Part shown: positions 8,818 to 16,483 of the stretch, one piece after another
Layout: every line of letters starts with the position of its first letter
Numbering within the stretch: position 1 is the first letter of the stretch
DNA from: Candidatus Peribacteraceae bacterium
GTDB taxonomy: Bacteria > Patescibacteriota > Gracilibacteria > Peribacterales > Peribacteraceae
Length of the DNA stretch: 64,000 nucleotides
Direction: 5' to 3'
NCBI GenBank assembly: GCA_028703835.1
Contig: JAQVMB010000004.1
Location: 1 to 64,000 of the forward strand
The notes under the pieces: model-generated
The model's database searches: none
The model's input: only the letters and a program-made list of their open reading frames with translations
Told to the model about the DNA's origin: nothing
Program-made: the position numbers and the translations under genes

Positions 8818-9249
8818 ATGCCCGATTCCCAGACAAAGAAATGTCCTATGTGTGCGGAGGAGATCAAGGTCGACGCGAAGAAATGCAAACATTGCGGCGA
8901 GATGCTGAATAATGACGGGCATGAAACTTCTTTGAAAGTTGAGAGCAGTAATACAGCGAAGAAAACGCCATATTTGAAAGCACTTCTTGGCTGCATCATG
9001 ATGGGTATCATGTTTATCGTTATCGGCGTCCCGCTTTCCCCACTTATAATCGGTGTGCCCGTATTTCTTTTTGGCGTTTTCTGCGTTGTAGCCAGCCCTG
9101 TTCTTGCGCTGTATATGTACGAATCAAAATGCCCCCTGTGTAAGGGGGCTGTCCGTTGGTCGGGCTTCCGTCACGCAGTGAAGTGCCGTCATTGTAAACA
9201 AAGAAGTTTGATACGTGACATGAAGCTGATTCCAATGAAAGTCGCCTGA
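8818..9249 (+). CDS. Zinc-ribbon membrane protein
   Basis: The 143-residue protein begins with a double-zinc-ribbon-like CPMCAEEIKVDAKKCKHCGE, placed right after the start. A central hydrophobic stretch (about residues 54-104) holds two closely spaced transmembrane segments. A second Cys-rich knuckle, CPLCKG and CRHCKQ, lies near the C-terminus. The layout, cytosolic zinc ribbon then membrane hairpin, is common in small membrane proteins of unknown role. It stands alone between a helix-turn-helix gene and a 160-base gap. Confidence 0.65.
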   Translation: MPDSQTKKCPMCAEEIKVDAKKCKHCGEMLNNDGHETSLKVESSNTAKKTPYLKALLGCIMMGIMFIVIGVPLSPLIIGVPVFLFGVFCVVASPVLALYMYESKCPLCKGAVRWSGFRHAVKCRHCKQRSLIRDMKLIPMKVA

Positions 9250-9321
9250 ATTAACTTTGGACTTGTCTGACAATCAATGTGGCACTGTCCAAATTCAAAA
9301 TATATTTTCTGACTTGAGCAA

Positions 9322-9337
9322 ATCGCCTATAGGCGAT
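9322..9337. promoter_or_regulatory. Perfect 16-bp palindrome
   Basis: atcgcctataggcgat is its own reverse complement. It lies 73 bases after the zinc-ribbon gene and 72 bases before the next open frame. It could be an operator for the downstream group or a short hairpin; no T-run follows, so a terminator is less likely. Confidence 0.4.
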
Positions 9338-9409
9338 GCTGTCATGCTGCTGGGCGAAGCTAAAACATTCTCATATTGACCCGCAATCGGCATCAAGCAC
9401 GATCAAGAT

Positions 9410-9712
9410 GTGCAACAAAGAGAAGTGAGAAAGAGCGGCCTCCGCATTATTGAAAGTGTGTTCCATGCCGTTCTGGACAATGATGACAAGAATCTCTGGA
9501 AACGTGCGCTCTCGACGATGCAACGCCGAATTACAGAACTGGAGTGCAGGGTACGGAGGGAAGCGGCGGCAGGCAGTGAGGACGCAAATTTTCTTGTGAC
9601 AGAGTTGTGGGCGTGGAATTCGGCGAGGCGGCAGCTCGCCGCACGTTTTGGCAAAAAGTACATTATCCCTTTCCTCCATTCCCATGAAGAAACCGCAGAC
9701 CAGTCTCTTTGA
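9410..9712 (+). CDS. Small helical hypothetical protein
   Basis: This 100-residue frame starts with GTG and overlaps the next gene by 29 bases. The product is charged and probably helical (RRITELECRVRREAAAG), with no motif I recognise. A second GTG five codons later is an equally possible start. Its overlap with the RarA-domain gene suggests one transcript with it and the recombinase. It could also be a chance open frame. Confidence 0.4.
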   Translation: MQQREVRKSGLRIIESVFHAVLDNDDKNLWKRALSTMQRRITELECRVRREAAAGSEDANFLVTELWAWNSARRQLAARFGKKYIIPFLHSHEETADQSL

Positions 9713-10385
9713 AGGCACGGAGCACGACCCGAAGCCCAAGCATTTCTATAACCGCTACGACCTCGTGAGCTACCTCCTGAAGTCTATCCGCCTGAACCGC
9801 AAGGAGGACGCGCTGTCGGGCATGTGGTGCCTCCTCCGCGAAGGGGTGGGGCAGTGGTACATCGCCAAGAAGCTGACGCAGTTTGCGAGTGAGGACGCGG
9901 TGGGGGCAGAGGCGTTCATCTATGCCCAAGGAGTGTTCCAGCTCATCAAGGATGTGACGGACGAGGTGAACAGCCTCTCGCGGCTCATCCTGTACCTCTG
10001 TGACGCTCCGAAGATATGGGAGAATGAGAAGGAGACGGAGTGGGAGGTCAGGAGGATTCACCTGCGGGAACGAATCAGGAGGTGCTACGAACGCGGGGAG
10101 AAGCCCGTGGAGCTGCCCGGCTACGTCTTTGACGTGTACACGGCCAAGGGAAAGGCGGCGTCGCGCAGGGGCGAGAAAATAGACCGCAGGGTGAGCGGGG
10201 TTTTGGAGGGAAGCGGGTTGTTCTGCCGTGCGGCATTCTTGAAGCACGGGCGACTGGATCCCAACGACACGACGGTCGCCCAGGCATACGGGAAGCACCT
10301 GTTGAAGTGCGCTAAGGAGGGTCTGCATGTGGACGCGTTCCTGCGGAAGCACGGCCTGACCGTCGATGAGTTCCTGAAACCATGA
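9684..10385 (+). CDS. Stand-alone RarA/MgsA C-terminal-domain-like protein
   Basis: The 233-residue protein carries near its N-terminus (about residues 13-75) a pattern typical of the C-terminal part of RarA/MgsA clamp-loader-like ATPases: YDLVSYLLKSIR, then LLREGVGQWYIAKKLTQFASED. In RarA this region forms the oligomerisation and SSB-binding part. No Walker A or B motif is present, so it is an orphan domain without the ATPase. The remainder is basic and helical. Its stop overlaps the start of the tyrosine recombinase (ATGA), implying joint translation. Domain assignment is by eye. Confidence 0.55.
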   Translation: MKKPQTSLFEGTEHDPKPKHFYNRYDLVSYLLKSIRLNRKEDALSGMWCLLREGVGQWYIAKKLTQFASEDAVGAEAFIYAQGVFQLIKDVTDEVNSLSRLILYLCDAPKIWENEKETEWEVRRIHLRERIRRCYERGEKPVELPGYVFDVYTAKGKAASRRGEKIDRRVSGVLEGSGLFCRAAFLKHGRLDPNDTTVAQAYGKHLLKCAKEGLHVDAFLRKHGLTVDEFLKP

Positions 10386-11296
10386 ATACTCTTCTCCTAC
10401 CCGCTCCGGCAGTACTCCCTCCCGACCTCGCGGACTACGTTCATCCGTTCCTCGTTCAGCTGGATTCGCTGAAGACGCGGGACGATTACCGCAGCGAGTT
10501 GAAACTGTTCGCCACGTGGTTCGGCAACCAGCTCCAACAGGTCACGTCGCTCGATCTCATCGCGTATCGAAAGACACTGGAGGAGCGAGGTCTGAAGTCT
10601 GCAACGATTCACAAGAAGCTCTCGGTACTCCGGAGCTTCTTCACGTTCGTTGCGCAGGCGTTCGGTCTCTCGAATCCAAGTCTCTGCGTACGCCTCCCGA
10701 AGGTCACGGACGAAAGCACGAAGGCCGTTCTCAGCCTCCAAGAAGTCGGCAGGCTGCTTGCAGCCGTTGACCCACGCACGGACCTTGGACGACGCGATCT
10801 CGCAATCCTTGGGCTGCTTCTCGTGAACGGGCTGCGCACCTGCGAGGTGAGCCGTGCGAGCATCGGGGACATTCACGAAGTGGAGGGCTTCACCGTCCTG
10901 CGGGTTCATGGAAAGGGCGAGAAAATCGCAGACGCGAAGCTGCGGGAAGACGTGCATGGCGCGATACGGGCGTATTTGGAGACGCGGCAGGATTTCTGTT
11001 CAGAAGATCCTCTCTTTTTAGCCGTAGGGAACCTCGGGAGGGGGAGGATCAGCGCGAAGACAGTGCAGGCAAGGGTGCGTCACTACCTACGGCTTGCGAG
11101 TATCCAGAAACCGAACCTCACTGCACACAGCCTCCGACACACGTGCGCGGTTCTCACACTTTCGATTGGCAAGGCGGATCTCGTCCAAGTCCAGCGGCTG
11201 CTTCGGCACAGCGACCCGAAGGTCACAATGCGATACGTGCAATCGCTGGACTGGTTGCGAGATAACGCTGTAGACAGAAACCCGATCACTATTTAG
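10382..11296 (+). CDS. Tyrosine recombinase (XerC/D-like)
   Basis: This 304-residue enzyme has an N-terminal SAM-like core-binding domain (about 20-100) and a C-terminal catalytic domain. Catalytic residues are visible in order: Arg in VNGLRTCE, Lys in VHGKGEK, His-x-x-Arg in HSLRHT, His in LLRHSD and the nucleophile Tyr in TMRYVQS. Length is normal for XerC/D. It is translationally coupled to the RarA-domain gene, which is not the arrangement of a housekeeping Xer, so an element-encoded integrase or resolvase is more likely. Its 3' end overlaps a small gene on the other strand by 8 bases. Confidence 0.88.
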   Translation: MNTLLLPAPAVLPPDLADYVHPFLVQLDSLKTRDDYRSELKLFATWFGNQLQQVTSLDLIAYRKTLEERGLKSATIHKKLSVLRSFFTFVAQAFGLSNPSLCVRLPKVTDESTKAVLSLQEVGRLLAAVDPRTDLGRRDLAILGLLLVNGLRTCEVSRASIGDIHEVEGFTVLRVHGKGEKIADAKLREDVHGAIRAYLETRQDFCSEDPLFLAVGNLGRGRISAKTVQARVRHYLRLASIQKPNLTAHSLRHTCAVLTLSIGKADLVQVQRLLRHSDPKVTMRYVQSLDWLRDNAVDRNPITI

Positions 11297-11456
11297 TGCC
11301 GCCGGGTCTATATCCATACGTGCCACAGTTTTCGTACATACGAGACACAGCTTCTGCTGCCTTGTCTGCACTCATGTCTTCTTTGAGTACATTGTAGAGT
11401 TCCAAAAACCCTTTGTTGCCAACATAATATATTTCGGGATGTGGGACATCAGCCAT
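11289..11456 (-). CDS. Small hypothetical protein, 55 residues
   Basis: A frame opening with MADVPHPEIYYVG and ending in GYRPGGTK overlaps the 3' end of the recombinase by 8 bases. It looks like a compact soluble protein, but the start lacks a clear ribosome-binding site. It lies downstream of the DUF2188 gene on the same strand, with a terminator-like hairpin between. I do not recognise the family. Confidence 0.4.
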   Translation of the reverse strand: MADVPHPEIYYVGNKGFLELYNVLKEDMSADKAAEAVSRMYENCGTYGYRPGGTK

Positions 11457-11521
11457 GATTGTGAAGTGGAAAAGAAGTAAATACTCACCCAACGTTCTAC
11501 TGGCCAAACAATGAACAAGAA

Positions 11522-11544
11522 GCGGGGAGCACTTTGCCCCCCGC
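11522..11544 (-). terminator. Rho-independent terminator after DUF2188 gene
   Basis: On the minus strand a GC-rich hairpin (GCGGGG paired with CCCCGC, extended by GC/GC around an AAAGT loop) is followed by TTCTTGTT, ten bases past the stop of the DUF2188 gene. Stem strength and the U-rich tail fit an intrinsic terminator. Confidence 0.6.
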
Positions 11545-11553
11545 CCCAGACCG

Positions 11554-11778
11554 CTATCCCTTTGGAGGATAAGGGTCTGGCTTGCCGTAAGTATTGCGCT
11601 CACGGATCTTGCCGTCCCTGCCGTGGACGATTGCGTCGCCACCCTGATTTTCGGCAATCTCTTTCGCACCGTCGATTGCCTCCTTCTGGGTGTCATGGCG
11701 AGAGGTATCTCGTTCATTACCCTCGCCCCGCACTGCCCACGTGCCGTCTGGACGTTGCACAACGTGTTGGTTGGCCAT
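11554..11778 (-). CDS. DUF2188 domain protein
   Basis: The 74-residue protein fits the DUF2188 pattern: HVVQRPDGTWAVRGEGNER, a helix with TQKEAIDGAKEIAENQGGD, then a strand IVHGRDGKIRERNTYG. These small alpha-beta proteins are common in accessory regions and have no known activity. It is followed by a clear terminator. Confidence 0.8.
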   Translation of the reverse strand: MANQHVVQRPDGTWAVRGEGNERDTSRHDTQKEAIDGAKEIAENQGGDAIVHGRDGKIRERNTYGKPDPYPPKG

Positions 11779-11867
11779 GGCCGTAGATGGTAAGGAGCTA
11801 AAAGTTTTGCCATGGCCCCGAGAACCTGCTTCAATGATCCTGCTAGGGAATCATGTCCGCGCTAGGT

Positions 11868-11903
11868 AAGGACGGGTGGCGGTCTTGGCGATTGCCCGTC
11901 CTT
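11868..11903. terminator. Hairpin with 9-bp arms
   Basis: aaggacggg and cccgtcctt form a perfect 9-bp stem around an 18-base loop, in the 275-base gap between the divergent DUF2188 and XRE/ImmA genes. A weak T-rich stretch follows. With no convergent gene reading into it, it may be a regulatory hairpin rather than a terminator. Confidence 0.3.
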
Positions 11904-12053
11904 TCTAATGGCAGATTTTTAGCTTCATAGAGCCAAGGTAAAAAATATCGTCCCTAATGCTACTCCGCGGAAAGAGAAATTGCAAAATAACTTGCGCTCC
12001 ATTTTGCTATATGCAACAATCCAGACATTCGATATCTTGCCCCCAAGCTGTAT

Positions 12054-12884
12054 ATGGACGACAACATGAAAAAAAATCTGGGCAGACGGATCAAGGAGCA
12101 ACGAGAGAAGCTCGGATGGTCGCAGCTTGAGTTGGCACAGAAAGTTGGAAAATCTTCCCCTGCGTACATCGCGCTCATCGAATCGGGAGATCGGAATATC
12201 AGTTCGATGGATTTGATGCTCATTTCAAAACACCTCAAAACTCCTGTTGCTGAACTGGTCGGAGAAAAAGAAAGTGAGTTGACCCTTCGTCAGGCATTGC
12301 GAAAGACAAAGGATATGACTGAACAAGATAAAGATAAGATCGAAGCATTTTATGGTTTTATAAAAAATAAAGACCGATCAGCCGATGAGGAAGATATAAT
12401 TGGAGATGCTACAAAACCGCGAACAAATTGGGCTCGTGAACAGGCAAAAGAGTTGAGAGAGCAACATGGTAATAATCAAATCCCTGTTCAACTGAATGAC
12501 ATAATTAGCGCACTCGGCATACCAGTACAAAAAGCTGAGCTCAGTATTGATGGCATAGCGCAGATGGATAACGAGGGTACAGCCTTTATTATGTACAACT
12601 CAAAAGCTCCTGAAGTGCGACAGCGATTTACTGTTGCTCATGAGTTAGCACATATTGTGTTGGAGCACATAGGCATCGGAGAAAGCAGTCAGTTATCGAA
12701 TAAATCTCAGGAAGCGGAAGCCAATGCTTTTGCTAATGAACTGCTTATTCCAGTCATAGACTTGAAGGAGTTCATGAAAACGAAACGTAATGTTGAAGAA
12801 GTTGCTACAAGATATTGGGTTAGCAATGATGCTGCTTTACTGGCGGTTATGAATAATCGTTTATTTGCAAAAATAAAGGAATAA
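12054..12884 (+). CDS. XRE-family regulator fused to ImmA/IrrE metallopeptidase
   Basis: The 276-residue protein joins an N-terminal Cro/C1 helix-turn-helix (about residues 10-65: LGWSQLELAQKVGKSS, IESGDRNIS) to an ImmA/IrrE peptidase domain. The zinc site is visible as VAHELAHIVLEH near residue 200 with a downstream glutamate in AEANAFANELL. Such proteins are self-cleaving or repressor-cleaving switches that control mobile elements and defence genes. The gene is followed after one base by a membrane protein, suggesting it regulates that gene. Met at 12066 is an alternative start. The DNA here is more AT-rich than its neighbours, a sign of separate acquisition. Confidence 0.85.
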   Translation: MDDNMKKNLGRRIKEQREKLGWSQLELAQKVGKSSPAYIALIESGDRNISSMDLMLISKHLKTPVAELVGEKESELTLRQALRKTKDMTEQDKDKIEAFYGFIKNKDRSADEEDIIGDATKPRTNWAREQAKELREQHGNNQIPVQLNDIISALGIPVQKAELSIDGIAQMDNEGTAFIMYNSKAPEVRQRFTVAHELAHIVLEHIGIGESSQLSNKSQEAEANAFANELLIPVIDLKEFMKTKRNVEEVATRYWVSNDAALLAVMNNRLFAKIKE

Positions 12885-12885
12885 T

Positions 12886-13338
12886 ATGGATCAGCTTCTA
12901 CTCAAAAAAGAGGCCAATGCCGCAACTCGCATGTACTTGTTTGAGCATTTCAAGGAAATCGACAACGAGCGTACGAAGGCATCTTACTTGCTGGCGTTCG
13001 AGGGTTTGATTTTCACCAGTTTGCTTCAATGGATGCAGCCTGCGCCACTTTGGTGTAAGACGGGCTTCGTGATTCTTGCTGTACTCGCACTCATTGCCTC
13101 AGTCGTTCACTTATTCTTCCCCAATGCAGCGGCATTGTACGGAGATTACGGGGGAGTCTTCGCAGCAAAAACCGACCCTGAGTATATGCTCAATACAGAG
13201 TTCCAATCACTTCAGAAACAAAGAGGAGAGGCCATGAGAATTGCGGCGCATTCTCGACACTCGAATCAGGTCGCGTTCCTGCTACTCGTCGCATCACTTG
13301 CATTTCCTCTTACATACTTTTTCCTCCCCTCAGCATGA
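12886..13338 (+). CDS. PycTM-like membrane protein (candidate effector)
   Basis: The 150-residue protein has an N-terminal helix, then ERTKASYLLAFEGLIFTSLL, close to the Asp/Arg-x-Lys-Ala-Ser-x-Leu-Leu start of the first membrane helix in Pycsar-effector (PycTM) and related proteins. Three hydrophobic segments lie near residues 35-52, 58-81 and 126-147. PycTM proteins damage the membrane when a nucleotide signal is sensed. No cyclase is present here; the partner gene is the XRE/ImmA regulator just upstream. AAGGA five bases before the ATG is a good ribosome-binding site. The effector role is inference. Confidence 0.5.
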   Translation: MDQLLLKKEANAATRMYLFEHFKEIDNERTKASYLLAFEGLIFTSLLQWMQPAPLWCKTGFVILAVLALIASVVHLFFPNAAALYGDYGGVFAAKTDPEYMLNTEFQSLQKQRGEAMRIAAHSRHSNQVAFLLLVASLAFPLTYFFLPSA

Positions 13339-13451
13339 ACTTCCATGATGAAGGAGACGACGATCAGCCGTCTTCCGAAGCGGAGCCATCGTCTCAGCTT
13401 CCCGTCCAGCCCTACATCACTATTCGTGGTTCGGAACATGAAACGAAATAG
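13335..13451 (+). CDS. Short acidic protein coupled to the membrane gene
   Basis: A 38-codon frame starts at the ATGA overlap with the membrane-protein stop. It encodes an acidic N-terminus (NFHDEGDDDQPSSEAEPSS) and a short beta-like tail (YITIRGSEHETK). The stop-start overlap is the only sign that it is translated. It could be a small accessory peptide or a chance frame. Confidence 0.3.
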   Translation: MNFHDEGDDDQPSSEAEPSSQLPVQPYITIRGSEHETK

Positions 13452-14013
13452 TGTGGTTGCCCTTGCCCCTAATCCCTCTACTAGGCAATAACCTTGGTCT
13501 GTACTCAAGGAGAGTTTTGAAAAAATGAGGTCGCTCTGCGAAGCGATAAATGAATCTTAGTTGTCCAAAGTTTTCAAAAGTTGTCCAAGAAATGGCTTCG
13601 ATAAGCCAAAAACACTGGCCGTTCAGATTGAAAAGAATACCATGCAGCAGTATTGGTCGATTTCGACGATGAGCACTTGATCCGATGGAGACTGAATAGG
13701 GATTGGTTGAGTTGGTTGCGAAGGCGGCGCCTCAGAGTGAGCAGCCTCTGTGGCTCCACCCTCGCAACCCCCAATAGACCGATCTGACAGACTCATCAGA
13801 AAGAGCAGTGCGCAGGCGGCAATCAGACCCTATGTAAATAGGTTCTCTGCTGCCCACTTGAACGCTGCTCACGATCTTCCATCGGCTTCCGAAAATATGA
13901 ATGGGCTCTGCCGAGCACTGTATTCCTTCGTTTCCGAGATAGGCAGACAGCGTGATCTCTGTATCCGACATCGTTTCACGACAGCCATCCATACGAAGAG
14001 TAAGGAGTTGGGG
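13452..14013. other. 562-base stretch without a convincing gene
   Basis: No frame here has good coding character. A repeated agttgtccaa occurs twice near 13,559-13,587, separated by ttttcaaa-like sequence, and could be a regulator binding site. The frame of the following gene is open back to 13750, but its residues there look random, so I exclude them. Confidence 0.4.
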
Positions 14014-14508
14014 GTGTACAGGATGTACGGCAGGGAAGAGGAGGCCATCAAATACCTTCGGGATGCTGCCAGCTCATTGCCTCCGTGGGAGGAAGCGGCA
14101 TTGTTCGATTGGGAAGGCGTGAAGTGGAACAAGGTGAAAGCCCAGATTGACCGCCGAGTCGGGCGTCACAAGGAACTGGAACCCGTCGTCAGCCGTGGCG
14201 TGGCGTGGAAGGGGAACCCTGTCGCTATCCATGCGTACAAGTTTGAAGTCGAACGATTTTTCAAAATTGAGTTGGAAATGTTGGGCGAGACCGCCCGACA
14301 ACCGGAACGTGCACTCAAGACGATGGCAGAGGCGTTGGAGTGCCACGATTTTCTGATCCCCGAAGCCGTGGCGAAGCCCAAGGCTCCCTACACGAAACAC
14401 GAAGCCGCTTTTCTGACGATCGACGAGTACCTCTCTCGCAAATTGCCGCCGGACATGTACGCTCTTTATTCACTCCCACAGCCCGCGGATTCGAAGCGGG
14501 CGACTTGA
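14014..14508 (+). CDS. Hypothetical protein preceding the serine recombinase
   Basis: The chosen GTG start at 14014 has AAGGAG six bases upstream; ATG at 14023 is the alternative. The 164-residue product is soluble, with an N-terminal helical part (EEAIKYLRDAASSLPPWEEAALFDWEGVKW) and a central segment AWKGNPVAIHAYKFEVERFFKIELEML. I do not recognise the family. It ends 30 bases before the serine recombinase and is probably carried with it, perhaps as a directionality or accessory factor. Confidence 0.55.
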   Translation: MYRMYGREEEAIKYLRDAASSLPPWEEAALFDWEGVKWNKVKAQIDRRVGRHKELEPVVSRGVAWKGNPVAIHAYKFEVERFFKIELEMLGETARQPERALKTMAEALECHDFLIPEAVAKPKAPYTKHEAAFLTIDEYLSRKLPPDMYALYSLPQPADSKRAT

Positions 14509-14538
14509 CCGTGTTTATATTTCCTCCCCAACATTTTT

Positions 14539-16164
14539 ATGACCAAGGCTGCCCAGCCCCCGAAGAATGTCCGCGTTGATGTTTACTACGGTCGGAAATC
14601 GACCGGTTACAAAACTGATGAACACGAAGAGGAGCAGAACGAACGTTACGATCACGATAAACAAGCACGCTCCTTACCGAAGCAAAAACGTGCGTTTGAA
14701 GAAATGTACGCACAGCTTCCTTCGGGAGAAAGGTCGCATGAACTCATCCGTATCGAGGAGGCGAAAAGTGGTTACAGGCCAGGGAAGAGAGAGGGGTATA
14801 AAGAAATTATTGAAATTGCAGACACTCGGAAGATAAACCGTTTGTATTTCAATGAAACGCGCCGCATCGCTCGCAATCCGGAGGAGTCAGGTAAAATCGC
14901 ACAGCGATTGTCGGACGGCAGAATTAATGAGATCGTCATGATGAACGGTAGACGTTTCCAGCAGGGGGATAGTGCTCAATTATTACTGTTCCTGATCGAG
15001 GGTGGAGTCGGCTGGATGGAGAGCGCCGATAAGGGGAAAGATGTGAGTCAGGGTATGTTGGACAAAGCGAAAGAAGGTGGCAGCACAGGATGGGCGCCAA
15101 TCGGTTACATGAACGTGGCAGACAGGATGGGGAAGAAAAAATGGATTGAACCCGATCCCGAGATAAGCCCCAAGGTGAAGAGGCTGTTTCTTCTGGCTGC
15201 AACGGGAGCTTATTCTTTGGAGTCCTTGGAAGTGGAAGCGAAGAAATTGGGACTTCGTACGCGCCCGACCATTCGCCACCCGGAGGGATTGCATCTTGGA
15301 CGGACGACCATTCACCAAATGCTAAAGAATCCGCACTACAAAGGAAAAAAACGATACAAGGAACAAGAATACTCCGGACAGCATGTACCAATCGTCGATG
15401 CCGAAACTTGGAACAAGGTACAATTCGTTCTCTTGGGTCGTTGCACGAACACCGATAGGCCGCAGAAATTGACGTTGAGGGAGTTGTTCGTGATGTCGGG
15501 CTGTCTTCGGTGCGGGCACTGCAAAGTACGTAGCATGTCGCCCTACAAGGTCAAAAAAGGACGGTACATTATGTATGAATGCAAAAATCCAAAGACGAAA
15601 TGTCGCAACTGCATCAACCAGAAGGATCTCCTGAAGCAGTTGGAGGATTCGTTGGATTGCCTCAGGTTCAATGACGACGAGTACGAGTACATGCGCCGCA
15701 CACTGAAAGATGTTCACGAACAGGAATCCAAACATCAGATCGACGAGCGCAGGGCTCTTGAGGTCGAATGCCAACGTGTCGAACAACAGATCGCGGATGT
15801 TTTCATGAACATCGAGGAGGCACGTCGCCAAGGCGTCTACGACACGGTCAGTATGAAGTTGGCACAACTCCGTATGCGCCGGGACGAACTGAAGTTCGCC
15901 CTCGATGCACTCTTCGACGAAGGAGACAAATGGATTGATCACGTGGTCAGGTGCTTCGAACTCGTCAAACTGGTTCAAAGAGCCATCCAAGTGGGGTCAC
16001 CCGAAATTCGACAGGCTGTTTTGAAATCGTTGGCTTCGAACTACTCCATAAATCACGGGAAGCTAGTTGTGGACTGGCTTTCCCCGTTCAAGGAGAAGGT
16101 CGAAAACCCTGATCGTACAATATGGCTCCCCCGGCTGGATTCGAACCAGCGACCTTGGCGTTAA
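14539..16164 (+). CDS. Large serine recombinase ending inside tRNA-Asn
   Basis: The 541-residue site-specific recombinase has an N-terminal resolvase domain with the putative catalytic Ser in YYGRKST (residue 21) and RLYFNETRRIARN as the conserved core Arg segment. A recombinase domain follows (KGKKRYKEQEYSGQH), then a zinc ribbon (CLRCGHC, CKNPKTKCRNC) and a coiled coil near residues 390-470. Between the catalytic Ser and the usual SLPKQK lies an acidic insert (DEHEEEQNE), longer than normal. The last residues, LPRLDSNQRPWR, are encoded by the tRNA-Asn 3' half read antisense, placing the gene at the island edge. Confidence 0.9.
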   Translation: MTKAAQPPKNVRVDVYYGRKSTGYKTDEHEEEQNERYDHDKQARSLPKQKRAFEEMYAQLPSGERSHELIRIEEAKSGYRPGKREGYKEIIEIADTRKINRLYFNETRRIARNPEESGKIAQRLSDGRINEIVMMNGRRFQQGDSAQLLLFLIEGGVGWMESADKGKDVSQGMLDKAKEGGSTGWAPIGYMNVADRMGKKKWIEPDPEISPKVKRLFLLAATGAYSLESLEVEAKKLGLRTRPTIRHPEGLHLGRTTIHQMLKNPHYKGKKRYKEQEYSGQHVPIVDAETWNKVQFVLLGRCTNTDRPQKLTLRELFVMSGCLRCGHCKVRSMSPYKVKKGRYIMYECKNPKTKCRNCINQKDLLKQLEDSLDCLRFNDDEYEYMRRTLKDVHEQESKHQIDERRALEVECQRVEQQIADVFMNIEEARRQGVYDTVSMKLAQLRMRRDELKFALDALFDEGDKWIDHVVRCFELVKLVQRAIQVGSPEIRQAVLKSLASNYSINHGKLVVDWLSPFKEKVENPDRTIWLPRLDSNQRPWR

Positions 16165-16197
16165 CAGCGCCCTGCTCTACCGCTGAGCTACAGGGGA
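16123..16197 (-). tRNA. tRNA-Asn (GTT anticodon)
   Basis: The minus strand folds as a complete tRNA: 7-bp acceptor stem (TCCCCTG with CGGGGGA), D-stem GCTC/GAGC, anticodon loop CTGTTAA giving GTT, T-arm GCTGG-TTCGAAT-CCAGC, discriminator G and an encoded CCA. The first anticodon-stem pair appears to be a G-A mismatch. The 3' half doubles as the end of the serine recombinase gene, so it is the likely attachment site. Confidence 0.92.
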
Positions 16198-16379
16198 ACG
16201 AGGAGTTGATGATGTGATGGAAGGATCAGAGAACTGAGCTACCCCCCTTCGCTCCTGCGGAGCTACGGCGGGGCAGGCAGGGGAACGAGGAGTTGATGAT
16301 GTGATGGAAGGATCAGAGACTGAGCTACCCCCCTTCGCTCCTCCGGAGCTACGGTGGGGCAGGCAGGGGAACGAGGAGT
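16191..16379. repeat. About 87-bp tandem repeat including tRNA 5' fragments
   Basis: A block beginning caggggaacgaggagt starts at 16191, 16278 and 16364. Each full copy contains gttgatgatgtgatggaagg, ctgagctac (from the tRNA D-arm) and a palindrome cttcgctcc / ggagctacgg. The repeat therefore duplicates the tRNA-Asn 5' end and its leader about 2.2 times. Confidence 0.75.
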
Positions 16380-16483
16380 CAGATAATGAACCCAAAGAAC
16401 GTACGTGCAGTATAGGGAATTTTCCGTTTCTGGCTAGTGGTAGAGACGCATGGCCGTCCGCTCTCTTACAGGGGCCTGCTTGC

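Larger units (their letters stand above)
1..16125. mobile_element. Right-hand part of a tRNA-Asn-associated accessory island
   Basis: The interval ends at the 3' end of a tRNA-Asn gene and is packed with mobile and defence genes: an IS fragment, a decayed and an intact serine recombinase, a tyrosine recombinase, a type I restriction-modification operon and an XRE/ImmA module. The intact recombinase reads into the tRNA 3' half, as expected of an element integrated at a tRNA gene. No second copy of the tRNA 3' end is visible to the left, so the other boundary, if the element is still bounded, lies outside the window. Housekeeping genes begin right of the tRNA. The island reading is inference. 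Confidence 0.5.

Noticed and set aside
13750-14013. N-terminal extension of the gene before the serine recombinase
   Set aside because: The 88 extra codons lack protein-like character and a ribosome-binding site, while GTG 14014 has AAGGAG at good spacing.
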